Both the position numbers and the translations under genes were made by a program. The notes under the pieces are model-generated. The model ran no database searches and had not been told where the DNA came from. It was given only the letters and a program-made list of their open reading frames with translations. A DNA stretch of 41,610 bases from Sphingomonas sp. (lineage in GTDB: Bacteria > Pseudomonadota > Alphaproteobacteria > Sphingomonadales > Sphingomonadaceae). Below are positions 23,620 to 31,300 of the stretch, in pieces. The stretch is taken from the NCBI GenBank assembly GCA_013817375.1, contig JACDCV010000005.1:1-41610 (forward strand), in the 5' to 3' direction. Positions within the stretch are counted from its first letter, which is position 1. Each line of letters begins with the position of its first letter.

Positions 23620-23889
23620 TTAGGCTGATCCCCGCTGTCGAGCCTTCAGCACATGGCTGACCGACTGCACGACGCCCTTGGCCTCCTTCTCGTCCAGCGT
23701 CACGACGACTGCCGGGTCGTCGGGCTTGGACAGATCGACGAGCCGGACGCCAGTGATCGTGTGCTTCGCGGTGATGGCCGAGGCCTGCCGCTTGGCATGC
23801 GCCGCAGCGTCAAAAACCTCCGTCAGGCTACCATTCTCTCGGCGACGATAGACCCGCCCGTCGTCGCCCTTGATGATGTCTTTTTCCAT
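23620..23889 (-). CDS. Small hypothetical head-module protein
   Basis: ATG 23889 (MEKDIIKGDDGRVYRRR) is chosen because the tracked extension to 23958 has a shadow-like Arg/Ser sequence and lies over the upstream gene. The product has 89 residues and is charged, with beta-like halves (RLVDLSKPDDPAVVVTLDEKEAKGVV). Function is unknown. It sits in the same leftward operon between two virion genes. Confidence 0.65.
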   Translation of the reverse strand: MEKDIIKGDDGRVYRRRENGSLTEVFDAAAHAKRQASAITAKHTITGVRLVDLSKPDDPAVVVTLDEKEAKGVVQSVSHVLKARQRGSA

Positions 23890-23899
23890 TTTGCCGCTC

Positions 23900-24307
23900 C
23901 TACGCGTTGCCGGCAGTGATCGTGAAAGCCGTGATCGTGAAAGCCTGCGCCGCAGCAAACACTACGTTGTCGACCGTCATATCGCCGCCGCCGCCTGTGG
24001 CCGTCACCGAACCCTGCTTGTGGCAGGTGACACCGTCGGACGCGTAGAGCCGCCAGTGAGCAGCGGTTCCCGCAGCATCGGCGCTCAAGTCCTCCCATGT
24101 GCCAAGCTTGGCCTTTGCGCCCGCCGCCGCGGCCGACATCCAGTCGGACGGAAGGTTGAGTGTCGCCAGCACGGTGCCGGCATCCGCCGTAGCGCAGGTC
24201 GCTGGCTGCGCACCCGTCCTGATCTTCAGGACGGCCAAGACGCCAATCGTGGTTTCCTGCGAGTCCAGGCCGGCATTCCGCACGGCAACAGAATTTTGAA
24301 CGGCCAT
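23900..24307 (-). CDS. Hypothetical structural protein
   Basis: This 135-residue protein begins MAVQNSVAVRNAGLDSQETTIG and is rich in Ala, Thr and Gly with strand-forming segments (AVLKIRTGAQPATC, AFTITAFTITAGNA). It resembles small capsid-associated proteins of this operon in composition, including LPSDWMSAAAAG. No specific family was identified. Confidence 0.68.
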   Translation of the reverse strand: MAVQNSVAVRNAGLDSQETTIGVLAVLKIRTGAQPATCATADAGTVLATLNLPSDWMSAAAAGAKAKLGTWEDLSADAAGTAAHWRLYASDGVTCHKQGSVTATGGGGDMTVDNVVFAAAQAFTITAFTITAGNA

Positions 24308-24310
24308 GGT

Positions 24311-24583
24311 CTATTTCCCTTGTTTTGCGCTGGGCTGACGAAAGCCGATCGACACGTCGCGAATGTCATCTGCACTAAGGAGCTTGTTCTTCGGAGCCGC
24401 ACCTTCGGCCTTGTTGGCAGGCGCAGGGGCCATCTTGTTCTGCGGCTGGGGTGCGGCCTTTTTTTCTGGGGCGCGGCGAACGGCGTTCAGCGTTTTCAGA
24501 CGGTCAAAATCAACCTGGCTGAAATCCCGTTCTGTACCTGCCGGAAAGCCATCGAGCGGCTTGATGAGAATTGCTTTGATCAT
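24311..24583 (-). CDS. Small protein downstream of the major capsid gene
   Basis: ATG 24583 (MIKAILIKPLDGFPAG) is preferred to 24604 because GGAGAG lies just upstream. The 90-residue product has a short folded N-terminus (TERDFSQVDFDRLKTLNAV) and a Lys/Pro/Ala-rich linker (EKKAAPQPQNKMAPAP), ending in LLSADDIRDVSIGFRQ. Small proteins of this shape occur after capsid genes. It may be a head accessory protein, but this is not certain. Confidence 0.65.
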   Translation of the reverse strand: MIKAILIKPLDGFPAGTERDFSQVDFDRLKTLNAVRRAPEKKAAPQPQNKMAPAPANKAEGAAPKNKLLSADDIRDVSIGFRQPSAKQGK

Positions 24584-24610
24584 GGTGATCTCTCCTTCGG
24601 ACATAGATGA

Positions 24611-24634
24611 GAGGGCGGCCCTGAAGCCGCCCTC
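24611..24634. terminator. Strong hairpin after the major capsid gene
   Basis: GAGGGCGGC (24611-24619) pairs perfectly with GCCGCCCTC (24626-24634) around a 6-base loop. It lies directly after the capsid stop codon on the minus strand. No T-run follows, so it may be a transcription attenuator or an mRNA-stabilising structure that lets capsid mRNA accumulate above the downstream genes. Confidence 0.6.
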
Positions 24635-24653
24635 CTGAATGAGCCGAACTCAA

Positions 24654-25850
24654 TTAGACGACGCGGCCGAGGTCGCCGTACACAATTGCCTGCGGACGAT
24701 AAATCGCCAAGGCAAGACGCTCTTCGGCACGGATCGTGACCTTGTTCCTGACGAAGTTGTCCTGGTCCTCGGTCGATACGTCGACAGTGGTATCCTGACG
24801 GTCGAATATCTGAGCAGCCAGGTTGAAAGCACCGACCAAGGCTTTATCGACGCCCATAGCCTGCGTTGCCACCAAGGGGAGACCCCACAGAGATGGCGAT
24901 ATGGTGCCTTGCGGATTGCCGATGAGGTAGTTTCCGTTGGCGTCTTTCGCCATTTCAATGGCCGCCCAGTCTATCGGATTGAGGACGATGCCGTTCGCCG
25001 GATATTCAGCAAGCGCCACCTGCAAAATCATCAGGCGGATGATGTCAACTTGCGAAGTCGCCGTCAGACCACCAGGGGCCACGTAGGCTGTCGCCGCTGT
25101 AACGAGACCAAGCAGGTTCTGGCCAACGCCTGATCCGTTGAGCAACTGCTGCTCTTCAACGTAGGCAAGGCCATAACGAAGCCGCTGATCGATGATCGAT
25201 CGAAGGCCAGGCGCATCAGCCAGAATCTGCACCGAAGTGCGCATCCAGTGAGCGATGGTTCGAACGTTCGCGACTGCGTCCTCGAACTGCAGTTCCGACT
25301 GTGGCTTGAGATCGCCTTCAGCCACAAGCGCTGCGCTGTTCGTGAACAGCTTTTCACGCTCGTACTCGATCGAGCTGCTTGAAGTCGTGCCCGGAAGCAG
25401 CAGCGAGCGAACAGTGAGGCGTCGTTGAGGCAACTCCACACTCATCCCGCGACGTTCCGAGGAGACCAATGCGCCGACAGAACCGGGCGCATCCGTGGTG
25501 AGCGACGTGATATCCTTCACGTCTACGAGGACACGACCACGCGGGCGTGTCTGACCGGCGAAAGCCTTGAACGCCTCATCTTCAACAAAACGCTCGCCGG
25601 CAGTGCGCAGGATGTCGCCCTGATCGCCACGGCGTGCCATCTTCTGGTCCATCTCATCGAGACGAGCCTTGGCCTCGTTCATGCCGATGATCGCCTGATC
25701 CGCCAGTTCCTTGGCAGTGGCAGCGAGCGGCGTGCCTTTTTCGGCCTCAGCGAGCGCCTTCTCGGCGATCTCCTTGACCTTGTCGTGCTTGGTTTCGAAG
25801 TCGCGTTTGACCTCTGCGGCAAGCTCGGCCGCAGTTTTCTGTTCCAACAT
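24654..25850 (-). CDS. Major capsid protein, HK97 fold
   Basis: The product has 398 residues. The N-terminal 85-100 residues are charged coiled coil (the delta or scaffolding domain, normally removed by the prohead protease), followed by the HK97-fold domain (GRVLVDVKDITSLTTDAPG, LTVRSLLLPGTTSSS, VLNPIDWAAIEMAKDANGNYL, GLPLVATQAM). It builds the icosahedral head. It is directly downstream of portal and protease genes with GGAGG before its ATG, and is followed by a hairpin. The length is typical for this family. Confidence 0.95.
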   Translation of the reverse strand: MLEQKTAAELAAEVKRDFETKHDKVKEIAEKALAEAEKGTPLAATAKELADQAIIGMNEAKARLDEMDQKMARRGDQGDILRTAGERFVEDEAFKAFAGQTRPRGRVLVDVKDITSLTTDAPGSVGALVSSERRGMSVELPQRRLTVRSLLLPGTTSSSSIEYEREKLFTNSAALVAEGDLKPQSELQFEDAVANVRTIAHWMRTSVQILADAPGLRSIIDQRLRYGLAYVEEQQLLNGSGVGQNLLGLVTAATAYVAPGGLTATSQVDIIRLMILQVALAEYPANGIVLNPIDWAAIEMAKDANGNYLIGNPQGTISPSLWGLPLVATQAMGVDKALVGAFNLAAQIFDRQDTTVDVSTEDQDNFVRNKVTIRAEERLALAIYRPQAIVYGDLGRVV

Positions 25851-25879
25851 GGGAACCTCCTGTTTGGGTTGAGCGGGCG

Positions 25880-26548
25880 TTAGCCCATCATGGCGCGCAG
25901 GAATGCAACGCCCTCATCTTCCGCTACAGCAGGTTCCCCCTGCCCCTTCAGGTGGAGGCGTGCGGCGCGCTCCGCCTGCGAATTCGAGAAGCCAACTCCC
26001 TTGAGCCAGGTTTCAAACTCGCGTTCCGTCAGCCGGTCCCCGGCTTTCAGACGTTCCATCAGGTCGTGCGCCGCTTTGGCGGCTTTCACGCTTTGCACGA
26101 CCGCGTTCTCATTAGCGCCGACCGAGACGATGCTGACCTCCACGAGGTCCAGATTTTCGAGTGTCCAGACGCCCGAATCCGTGTCGACGCTGTATTCCTT
26201 GATGCGGTAGCCGATCGACAGGCCGTCGATATCGCCTTCCTTCAGTAGCGCGTGCGCCTCGCGGCCGCGCTGAACGTCCATGTTCAGCTTGCCCTTCAGC
26301 AGCAGGCCGTGGTCATCTTCCTTGGCGTCGAGCCACTTGCCGATTGGCTGGTCCGAATTGTGCTGCCAGAACAGCTTCGGCATAGATCCTTTAGCCTTGT
26401 GAGCCGCCAGACTGTCGGAATAGGCACCCTTGGCGATGACATCGCCATAAGCATCCGGATCTCCACCGAACGTGCTGCCGTAGCCTTCGAATTCTCCGCT
26501 AATCTTGAGCGACTTGATCTCAAGAACTGGCGCGGTTTTCTTGTCCAT
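25880..26548 (-). CDS. HK97 prohead protease (peptidase U35/S78 family)
   Basis: The 222-residue protein fits phage prohead proteases: FEGYGSTFGGDPDAYGDVIAKGAY near residue 20, His63 in LFWQHNSDQPIG, and catalytic Ser111 in GLSIGYRIKEY. The His-Ser order and spacing match the family, in which a third acidic residue lies downstream. It cleaves the capsid delta domain and itself during head maturation. The C-terminal 60 residues are helical. The gene overlaps the end of the portal gene by 29 bases and has a strong GGAGGT site. Confidence 0.92.
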   Translation of the reverse strand: MDKKTAPVLEIKSLKISGEFEGYGSTFGGDPDAYGDVIAKGAYSDSLAAHKAKGSMPKLFWQHNSDQPIGKWLDAKEDDHGLLLKGKLNMDVQRGREAHALLKEGDIDGLSIGYRIKEYSVDTDSGVWTLENLDLVEVSIVSVGANENAVVQSVKAAKAAHDLMERLKAGDRLTEREFETWLKGVGFSNSQAERAARLHLKGQGEPAVAEDEGVAFLRAMMG

Positions 26549-27803
26549 TTGGACCTCCGTTGATGGCGTCGGCGAGCGGGATGTCCTGCATCTGCACCGT
26601 CACCACATCCCCGCCCTCTATCGGCGGAAGGTTTTCAAGCGCTCGGCATTCGTTACGGGTCGCAATTCCCATGCGAATTGCCTTCTCGTAGGCGTCGTAG
26701 CGGCTCTGTGTGTCGCCGCGCAGCAGACCTTCGAAGTTGAACTCGATGGTGATTCCCTGCGCGCGGCGCTCAGCCAGAGGGACGAGCTGCTTCAGCAGCG
26801 CCTGTTCGATGCGCTTCAGTCTCTTGCGCAGCGTGAATTTCTGAAAGCCAAGGACATCGATCTCCTTGCCCGTCCCCCAATTTGAAGCTTTGTCACCAAA
26901 ACCAACCATGGCCGGCGGCACGCCGAAGATGCGGCAAATCTGCTCGCCGCTGAACTTGCGGCTCTCCAGCATCTGCGCGTCGTGCGGATTGATCGAAAGT
27001 TGAGTCCAGGTCAGCCCATTGTCGAGCAGCATCGGCCTCCCCTGACGAATAGACCCCATATATTTCCTGGCGAGGTTTTGCTCCATTTCCTCGCGCTGTT
27101 CCGGGGTGAGCCGGACCTCAGGCTTCGTGGAGAGGATGCCGCTCGGATTCACTCCGTTCATGAAAATTGCGCCGGCCGCGTTTTCGGCAGCCATGGCGTC
27201 ATCGAACACGCTCCGGCACATCGAAAGCGTCGACGATCCCGATAGAGCGTCCCCGAGAGACCCGCGAATGTGCAGTACATCCGGGCCATGCTTGACGATG
27301 CGACGCCCGTTATCAATCCACTCGTATTCCAGACTGCCATCTTCTTTGCGGCGAACTTTCACAATGTCTGGGCGGATCGGGTGCAGGGCATGGAGAACGC
27401 CGCTCGATCGCCGCTCGATTTCGGCATAAGCATTGCCGTACAGTTCAATGCTGGCAGCCATCACCTCCCAGAAATCAACCGCCGTCTGGTCATAGTTTGG
27501 GCTGTCGTGCAGCACGAAGTAGAGAGAGTGATCCTTGGCGACGGTGCGCACGCCATTCGCGGCTGTGCGATAAACCATCAAGGGCAAAGAGGCGATCGTT
27601 CCGGCGATAAGTTGGACGCAGGCCCACGTGGCAGAAAGTCCAACCGCTCCGTTTGGCTGGCCAAATCGACCGTCCCGATAGTCGGCAACCGTGACCTGGT
27701 TGGTAACGAAATTGTTCCCGTTCTCGGTCGAGACCTGCCCACCGCGCCAAGGCTCTATGTCCTTGGCTCCACTAATCCTAAGCAGTCGTGAGAACCAGTT
27801 CAT
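26520..27803 (-). CDS. Portal protein, HK97 family
   Basis: This 427-residue product matches HK97-type portals: GLSATWACVQLIAGTIASLPLMVYR at about 55, the ASIELYGNAYAEIER region, GVNPSGIL, QICRIFGVPPAMVGF at about 285 and NWGTGKEIDVLGFQKFTLRKRL. The portal ring is the DNA entry channel and the site of terminase docking. ATG overlaps the stop of the terminase gene (ATGA), and the 3' end runs into the protease gene. Size is normal. Confidence 0.95.
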   Translation of the reverse strand: MNWFSRLLRISGAKDIEPWRGGQVSTENGNNFVTNQVTVADYRDGRFGQPNGAVGLSATWACVQLIAGTIASLPLMVYRTAANGVRTVAKDHSLYFVLHDSPNYDQTAVDFWEVMAASIELYGNAYAEIERRSSGVLHALHPIRPDIVKVRRKEDGSLEYEWIDNGRRIVKHGPDVLHIRGSLGDALSGSSTLSMCRSVFDDAMAAENAAGAIFMNGVNPSGILSTKPEVRLTPEQREEMEQNLARKYMGSIRQGRPMLLDNGLTWTQLSINPHDAQMLESRKFSGEQICRIFGVPPAMVGFGDKASNWGTGKEIDVLGFQKFTLRKRLKRIEQALLKQLVPLAERRAQGITIEFNFEGLLRGDTQSRYDAYEKAIRMGIATRNECRALENLPPIEGGDVVTVQMQDIPLADAINGGPNGQENRASS

Positions 27804-29617
27804 GCGTAGCTCGCAATCCAGGAATCGGCGTCGAAGGCAGCACCTGTCGCTCCCACAGTCGCCACGCCGACCGCCATCGCCAGGCTGACAGCGCCGTCAA
27901 TGCGGCTGGTGGCTTTGTCCTTGGCGAACATGCGATGCCCCGTCCGGTTCATTTCGTAAATTACGCCAGTCAGACACATGCGCATCACCAGGTTGTCCGC
28001 AATGACGATGCGCTCCTCGATAACCGCCGCCTCAAGCTTGTTGATGCTGTCAGGCATCCACAGCGAGACATCTTCCGCGCCCTCGAACCCAGCCTCGTCT
28101 TCGCCGACTTTTCGCTTTTGAAAGCCCTGCGGATGCACCACGCAGGGCAGCGACAAGCCTCTGTCGCTCAATTGCTCACGAAGATTTTCCAACCCGTATT
28201 GATCGCAGCCGATGGAGACTGGCTGATACTTCGCGCACAGACTGCCGAGCGCTTCCGCAACCCAGCCATAGCCGATGCGCTTGCCCGGAACCGGCTCCAT
28301 GTGGCCATCCTTGGCCCATGTCTCATAATGCGCCCTGTCCCGGCGCGACCGCTCCGCAAGCGTATCCTTCGGCGTCCAGAACCATGTCTTTGCCGCGAAC
28401 CGCCACTGGTCCGCCGTCTCGTCAAGCAGCCATGCCAGCGTGAACGCGGTAAGATCGTTCGCCCGGCTAAGATCAAGCCCGCCGAAGCAGGGATATCCGC
28501 GTTCCGAAAGAGCGTCCGCGTCCACATCGCCAAGCACCTTTTCAAGTGCCGCGCGGGAAAATGCCGCCGTTTCCGATTCCGTCCATTCGCAAAAGTGCAG
28601 GCGCCGAACCATCGCTTCCTTCGATGGCATCCCTTTCGCCTCGTTCACCTGCTCCCGGATGAACTGTGGCTGGATCGTTATCCCGAGCGTCGGGTTCGCC
28701 TTCGCCCAGCAATCCTCGTCCTCGAAGGGATCGTCGCCTTCATCCAAAGCGCAGACAAAACTGAACCACGCATCGTTTTCGGCCTCGCCATGCGCCAGAC
28801 GAACCGAATATTCATGCTCCGAAAAGCACACCGATTTCCGATCGAAGCCCGAATTGGTGATTTCGAGGATCAGCGCGTCCTGGTTGCCCTTCGTGCCGGC
28901 CCGCAGCATCTCGATAACGTCGTTGTTCGGATGCTCATGCACCTCATCGATCAGTGCGCAATAGGGACGAATGCCCGACTTGCCCCGCTTGTCCGACGAG
29001 ATCGGCTTGAAGAACGAGGCTTTCGCCATGTCCGTCAGTTGCCACACCGGATTCACGCCCGACGACACCAAACGCTTGTTGAGGTGCGGCGACCGCTCCC
29101 ACATCGCAACGGCATCCCGAAACAGGATGGCGGCCTGGTCCTTGTCCGTCGCCGCTGAATAGACTTCCGCCCGCAACTTGCCCGTCGCGGTGAGCATGTA
29201 ATGGCCGATGCCGGCGGCGAGCGGGCTTTTGCCACTGCCCTTCCCAGCCTCGATATAGGCGCGGCGAAACCTTCTCAGCCCGTTCGCCCGTTTCCAACCG
29301 AACAGCGACCCGACGATAAACGCCTGCCAATCCGCAAGGATGAACGGAACCGCGGCACTCACCACGCCGCCATCATCATCCTGCGACTCGACCTCGACTG
29401 TCAGAACATCGCGAAAGAAGCCGACAACCCGCTCGACCGCAGCCGCGTCCCAAACTAATCCGCGCTTGTCGCCCGTCTCCAGATCGTCCAGATGGCGCTG
29501 ACATGTCGCCTTGACGTGCGGCCCGGCGATAATCTTGCCGGAGACGACGCCTTGCGCATATGCCGTGGCCGGATCATCCGAAATAGGAGGCGGCGCTGTC
29601 TTCTTCCTTGTTCCCGC
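27800..29617 (-). CDS. terL: Terminase large subunit (TerL)
   Basis: ATG 29617 (MAGTRKKTAPPP) with an upstream GGAGCG site is preferred to the tracked TTG at 29656. The 605-residue protein is the packaging motor and nuclease. It shows Walker A in EAGKGSGKSPLAAG (about residue 125), Walker B CALIDEVHEH (about 235), the ATPase coupling region, and C-terminal RuvC-like nuclease motifs FGGLDLSRANDLTAF, SIGCDQYG and SRIDGAVSLAMAVG with the expected Asp residues. It pumps DNA through the portal and cuts genome ends. It overlaps the small subunit gene by 44 bases. Confidence 0.95.
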   Translation of the reverse strand, partial: AGTRKKTAPPPISDDPATAYAQGVVSGKIIAGPHVKATCQRHLDDLETGDKRGLVWDAAAVERVVGFFRDVLTVEVESQDDDGGVVSAAVPFILADWQAFIVGSLFGWKRANGLRRFRRAYIEAGKGSGKSPLAAGIGHYMLTATGKLRAEVYSAATDKDQAAILFRDAVAMWERSPHLNKRLVSSGVNPVWQLTDMAKASFFKPISSDKRGKSGIRPYCALIDEVHEHPNNDVIEMLRAGTKGNQDALILEITNSGFDRKSVCFSEHEYSVRLAHGEAENDAWFSFVCALDEGDDPFEDEDCWAKANPTLGITIQPQFIREQVNEAKGMPSKEAMVRRLHFCEWTESETAAFSRAALEKVLGDVDADALSERGYPCFGGLDLSRANDLTAFTLAWLLDETADQWRFAAKTWFWTPKDTLAERSRRDRAHYETWAKDGHMEPVPGKRIGYGWVAEALGSLCAKYQPVSIGCDQYGLENLREQLSDRGLSLPCVVHPQGFQKRKVGEDEAGFEGAEDVSLWMPDSINKLEAAVIEERIVIADNLVMRMCLTGVIYEMNRTGHRMFAKDKATSRIDGAVSLAMAVGVATVGATGAAFDADSWIASYA

Positions 29618-29972
29618 CATCCGCTCCAAACCTTGCGCGTGATCCTGGGCCGCCAACGCCTATCTCCGACGCCGCCGCCCGAAGCTGCGCGATCTTGCCC
29701 GCGACCATCCCGGCCGGGTTGATCTCGAATTCATGGTAAAGGCTGACCCAAACCAGTGCGGCCGGCGCATCATGCGGCGCGAGCCACGAGGCCGTGCGAA
29801 CGAACTGGTTCCACAACACAAGCTGCCGCCCCGACAGCCTCACCGGCGGATCGATCGGTCCTGAATTGCCATTTCCACCCGGAGCCGGATCGCTCTTGAT
29901 CGGCCGCTTGCCGGGATTTCCCGTCACCAATTTGAGAAACGGCGGCTTGGGCTTGCGCCCTCTGGTTGCCAT
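29574..29972 (-). CDS. Terminase small subunit (P27-like)
   Basis: The 132-residue product begins MATRGRKPKPPFLKLVTGNPGKRP, the usual basic start of P27-family small terminases. A helical core follows (LSGRQLVLWNQFVRTASWLAPHDAPAALVWV). Small terminases bind the packaging site and load the large subunit. The next gene starts inside its 3' end. The C-terminal tail is polar. Confidence 0.88.
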   Translation of the reverse strand: MATRGRKPKPPFLKLVTGNPGKRPIKSDPAPGGNGNSGPIDPPVRLSGRQLVLWNQFVRTASWLAPHDAPAALVWVSLYHEFEINPAGMVAGKIAQLRAAASEIGVGGPGSRARFGADGGNKEEDSAASYFG

Positions 29973-30032
29973 CGGATTTCCTTGAAACTTAAATTCGCGA
30001 TATTGTGTGCGAAAGGTCGCGCCGGTCTAGTT

Positions 30033-30063
30033 GGGGCCATGGCTGCAGACTTTGGATGGCCCC
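30033..30063. repeat. Inverted repeat between terminase and HNH genes (possible cos/terminator)
   Basis: GGGGCCAT (30033-30040) is repeated inverted as ATGGCCCC (30056-30063), giving an 8-bp stem with a 15-base loop. It lies between the HNH stop and the TerS start, where phages often place the cos site. No T-run marks a classical terminator, so a role in packaging recognition is possible but untested. Confidence 0.45.
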
Positions 30064-30069
30064 CCGCCC

Positions 30070-30399
30070 TTATGTCGGCCAGCCGTCTGTACCGATGATG
30101 ATCAGCGGCCTGGCCTTGCCTGTGCGCTCCTCTGACTGCTTCGCGCTGTTGTGACAGTTGGCGCATAGTATGATGAGGTTGTCAGCGTTCCAGAACAGTT
30201 CGTCCTTGCCCTTGTGCGGAGTCTTGTGATCGCAGTGTGCTTCGCCCTTGCCTGCTACTATCCGCTTGCACCTTTGGCAGGTGAACATGTCGCGGACCAG
30301 GATGGACCAGCGCAGCTTCTGCCATCGTGCTGTCTTGTAGTGTCGCCTATACGACAGCGCATCTGGCGACCTATCGTCGCGCCGCGCAATATTGTTCAT
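30070..30399 (-). CDS. HNH endonuclease next to terminase (packaging-associated)
   Basis: A 109-residue product contains the HNH pattern with paired Cys: CQRCKRIV, HCDHKTPHKGKDELFWNADNLIILCANCHNSAK. The His/Asn/His residues lie in the DH...N...CHN layout. In HK97-like cos phages an HNH protein beside the terminase works with TerL in genome cutting, so this is the likely role. The N-terminal ARRDDRSPDALSYRRHYKTARW is shared by many rhizobial phage versions. It is the first gene before the terminase module. Confidence 0.88.
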   Translation of the reverse strand: MNNIARRDDRSPDALSYRRHYKTARWQKLRWSILVRDMFTCQRCKRIVAGKGEAHCDHKTPHKGKDELFWNADNLIILCANCHNSAKQSEERTGKARPLIIIGTDGWPT

Positions 30400-30458
30400 T
30401 GCGTCTGCCTGTCGGATTGTGGCTAAATGCCATAGTATTTAGCGGAAAGTGGAAATGC

Positions 30459-30968
30459 ATGGCAAACCAGACTGAACCGCTCACGCTTGAATGGACGAAG
30501 GCCCGACTAGAGCAGGACATTGCCCAAGCACATGAGCGCTACGACCGTCGGCTGCAACGCCTGGAGGACATGAAGCGCCCACTACCGGAGCCTAGCGATT
30601 TCCCTTGTCCTAATCCTCGCTACGAACAAGCAGTGATCATGCGCGAACAGGGTAATACGTTCGCTCAGATTGGCGAACGTCTGGGCGTAACCGCAGGCCG
30701 CGCAGGTCAAATGGTGAAGAAAGGGATTCGCCTCCGCGAGAAGGCTAAGGAGCCGTCCGGAAAGCTGTCCGCAAGAGCTAGAAACATCCTTGCCAATTTT
30801 CTTGGGATTGGATGGCCCCACAAGGATTCCAGGCTCGCAGAGATAACCCCTGAACGAGTTTCAGATATCAGCTATTTCGAACTCAAGGATTCGTCGAATT
30901 GCGGGAAGCACTCGCTCAACGAAATTCGCATGTGGCTTCGCGGCCACGGCCTCGACCTCAAGAAATAG
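30459..30968 (+). CDS. HTH protein with RNA polymerase alpha-CTD-like domain (moron)
   Basis: ATG 30459 (MANQTEPLTLEWTKARLEQD) gives 169 residues; earlier codons of the tracked ORF run back into the HNH region. Residues 15-40 look coiled. An HTH with sigma-region-4 style follows at about 68-88 (FAQIGERLGVTAGRAGQMV). Residues 103-168 resemble the C-terminal domain of RpoA: LSARARNILANFL, ITPERVSDISYFELK, then NCGKHSLNEIRMWLRGHGLDL, matching NxGRKSLNEIKxxL...GL of the alpha subunit. The alpha CTD binds UP-element DNA and activators. The gene is read against the surrounding operon, so it is probably independently expressed. A regulator that mimics or competes with the host polymerase is possible. 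Confidence 0.72.
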   Translation: MANQTEPLTLEWTKARLEQDIAQAHERYDRRLQRLEDMKRPLPEPSDFPCPNPRYEQAVIMREQGNTFAQIGERLGVTAGRAGQMVKKGIRLREKAKEPSGKLSARARNILANFLGIGWPHKDSRLAEITPERVSDISYFELKDSSNCGKHSLNEIRMWLRGHGLDLKK

Positions 30969-31029
30969 CGTACCGCTTGTAGGCTTCTGCCTCTGTGCTG
31001 CGCTGATCTCTTCGTATACGATCCGGCAT
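30958..31029 (-). pseudogene. N-terminal stub of an HNH-like gene
   Basis: ATG 31029 overlaps the stop of the upstream small ORF (TGATG). The 23-codon frame MPDRIRRDQRSTEAEAYKRY resembles the N-terminus of phage HNH proteins, including the intact HNH gene at 30399 (RRDDRSPDALSYRR), and stops inside the 3' end of the plus-strand gene. The DNA sequences of the two N-termini differ, so this is not a recent duplication. It is read as the remnant of an HNH gene cut by a cassette exchange. Only a short stretch of similarity supports this. Confidence 0.4.
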
Positions 31030-31223
31030 CACTTCGCCTTTACAGCCTGTCTGATTGTCGTCTCTGGATTTGCCTCGGCATAAGCCTTGGCGGGCAATGA
31101 TGCTCGAAGATGGTTCGCCCCAATCCAGAAGTCAGGCGAACATGGTTGCGACCCGGATTGCTGGCTTACCGGGACAATGCAGACAGCCTCACGGCGCTGC
31201 GGCATCTTCGATCTGTGAAACAA
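31029..31223 (-). CDS. Uncertain small ORF of a decayed region (64 aa)
   Basis: The frame encodes 64 residues that end ANHLRASLPAKAYAEANPETTIRQ, and its stop codon overlaps the ATG of the HNH stub. The N-terminal part is not convincing as protein. The space 31224-31300 contains another broken-looking frame (NAETILSWIDFARV...). The stop-start coupling suggests the C-terminal part was once real, and frameshift or truncation is likely. No family was recognised. Confidence 0.35.
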   Translation of the reverse strand: MFHRSKMPQRREAVCIVPVSQQSGSQPCSPDFWIGANHLRASLPAKAYAEANPETTIRQAVKAK

Positions 31224-31300
31224 TTTCGGGGATTGCGAATGACTGGCATGTCACGCGCGCGAAGTCAATCCACGAAAGGATCGTTTCGGCATCGTTACGA

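Noticed and set aside
27788-29158. Plus-strand ORF of 456 aa
   Set aside because: It is antisense to the terminase large subunit, which has full Walker and nuclease motifs.
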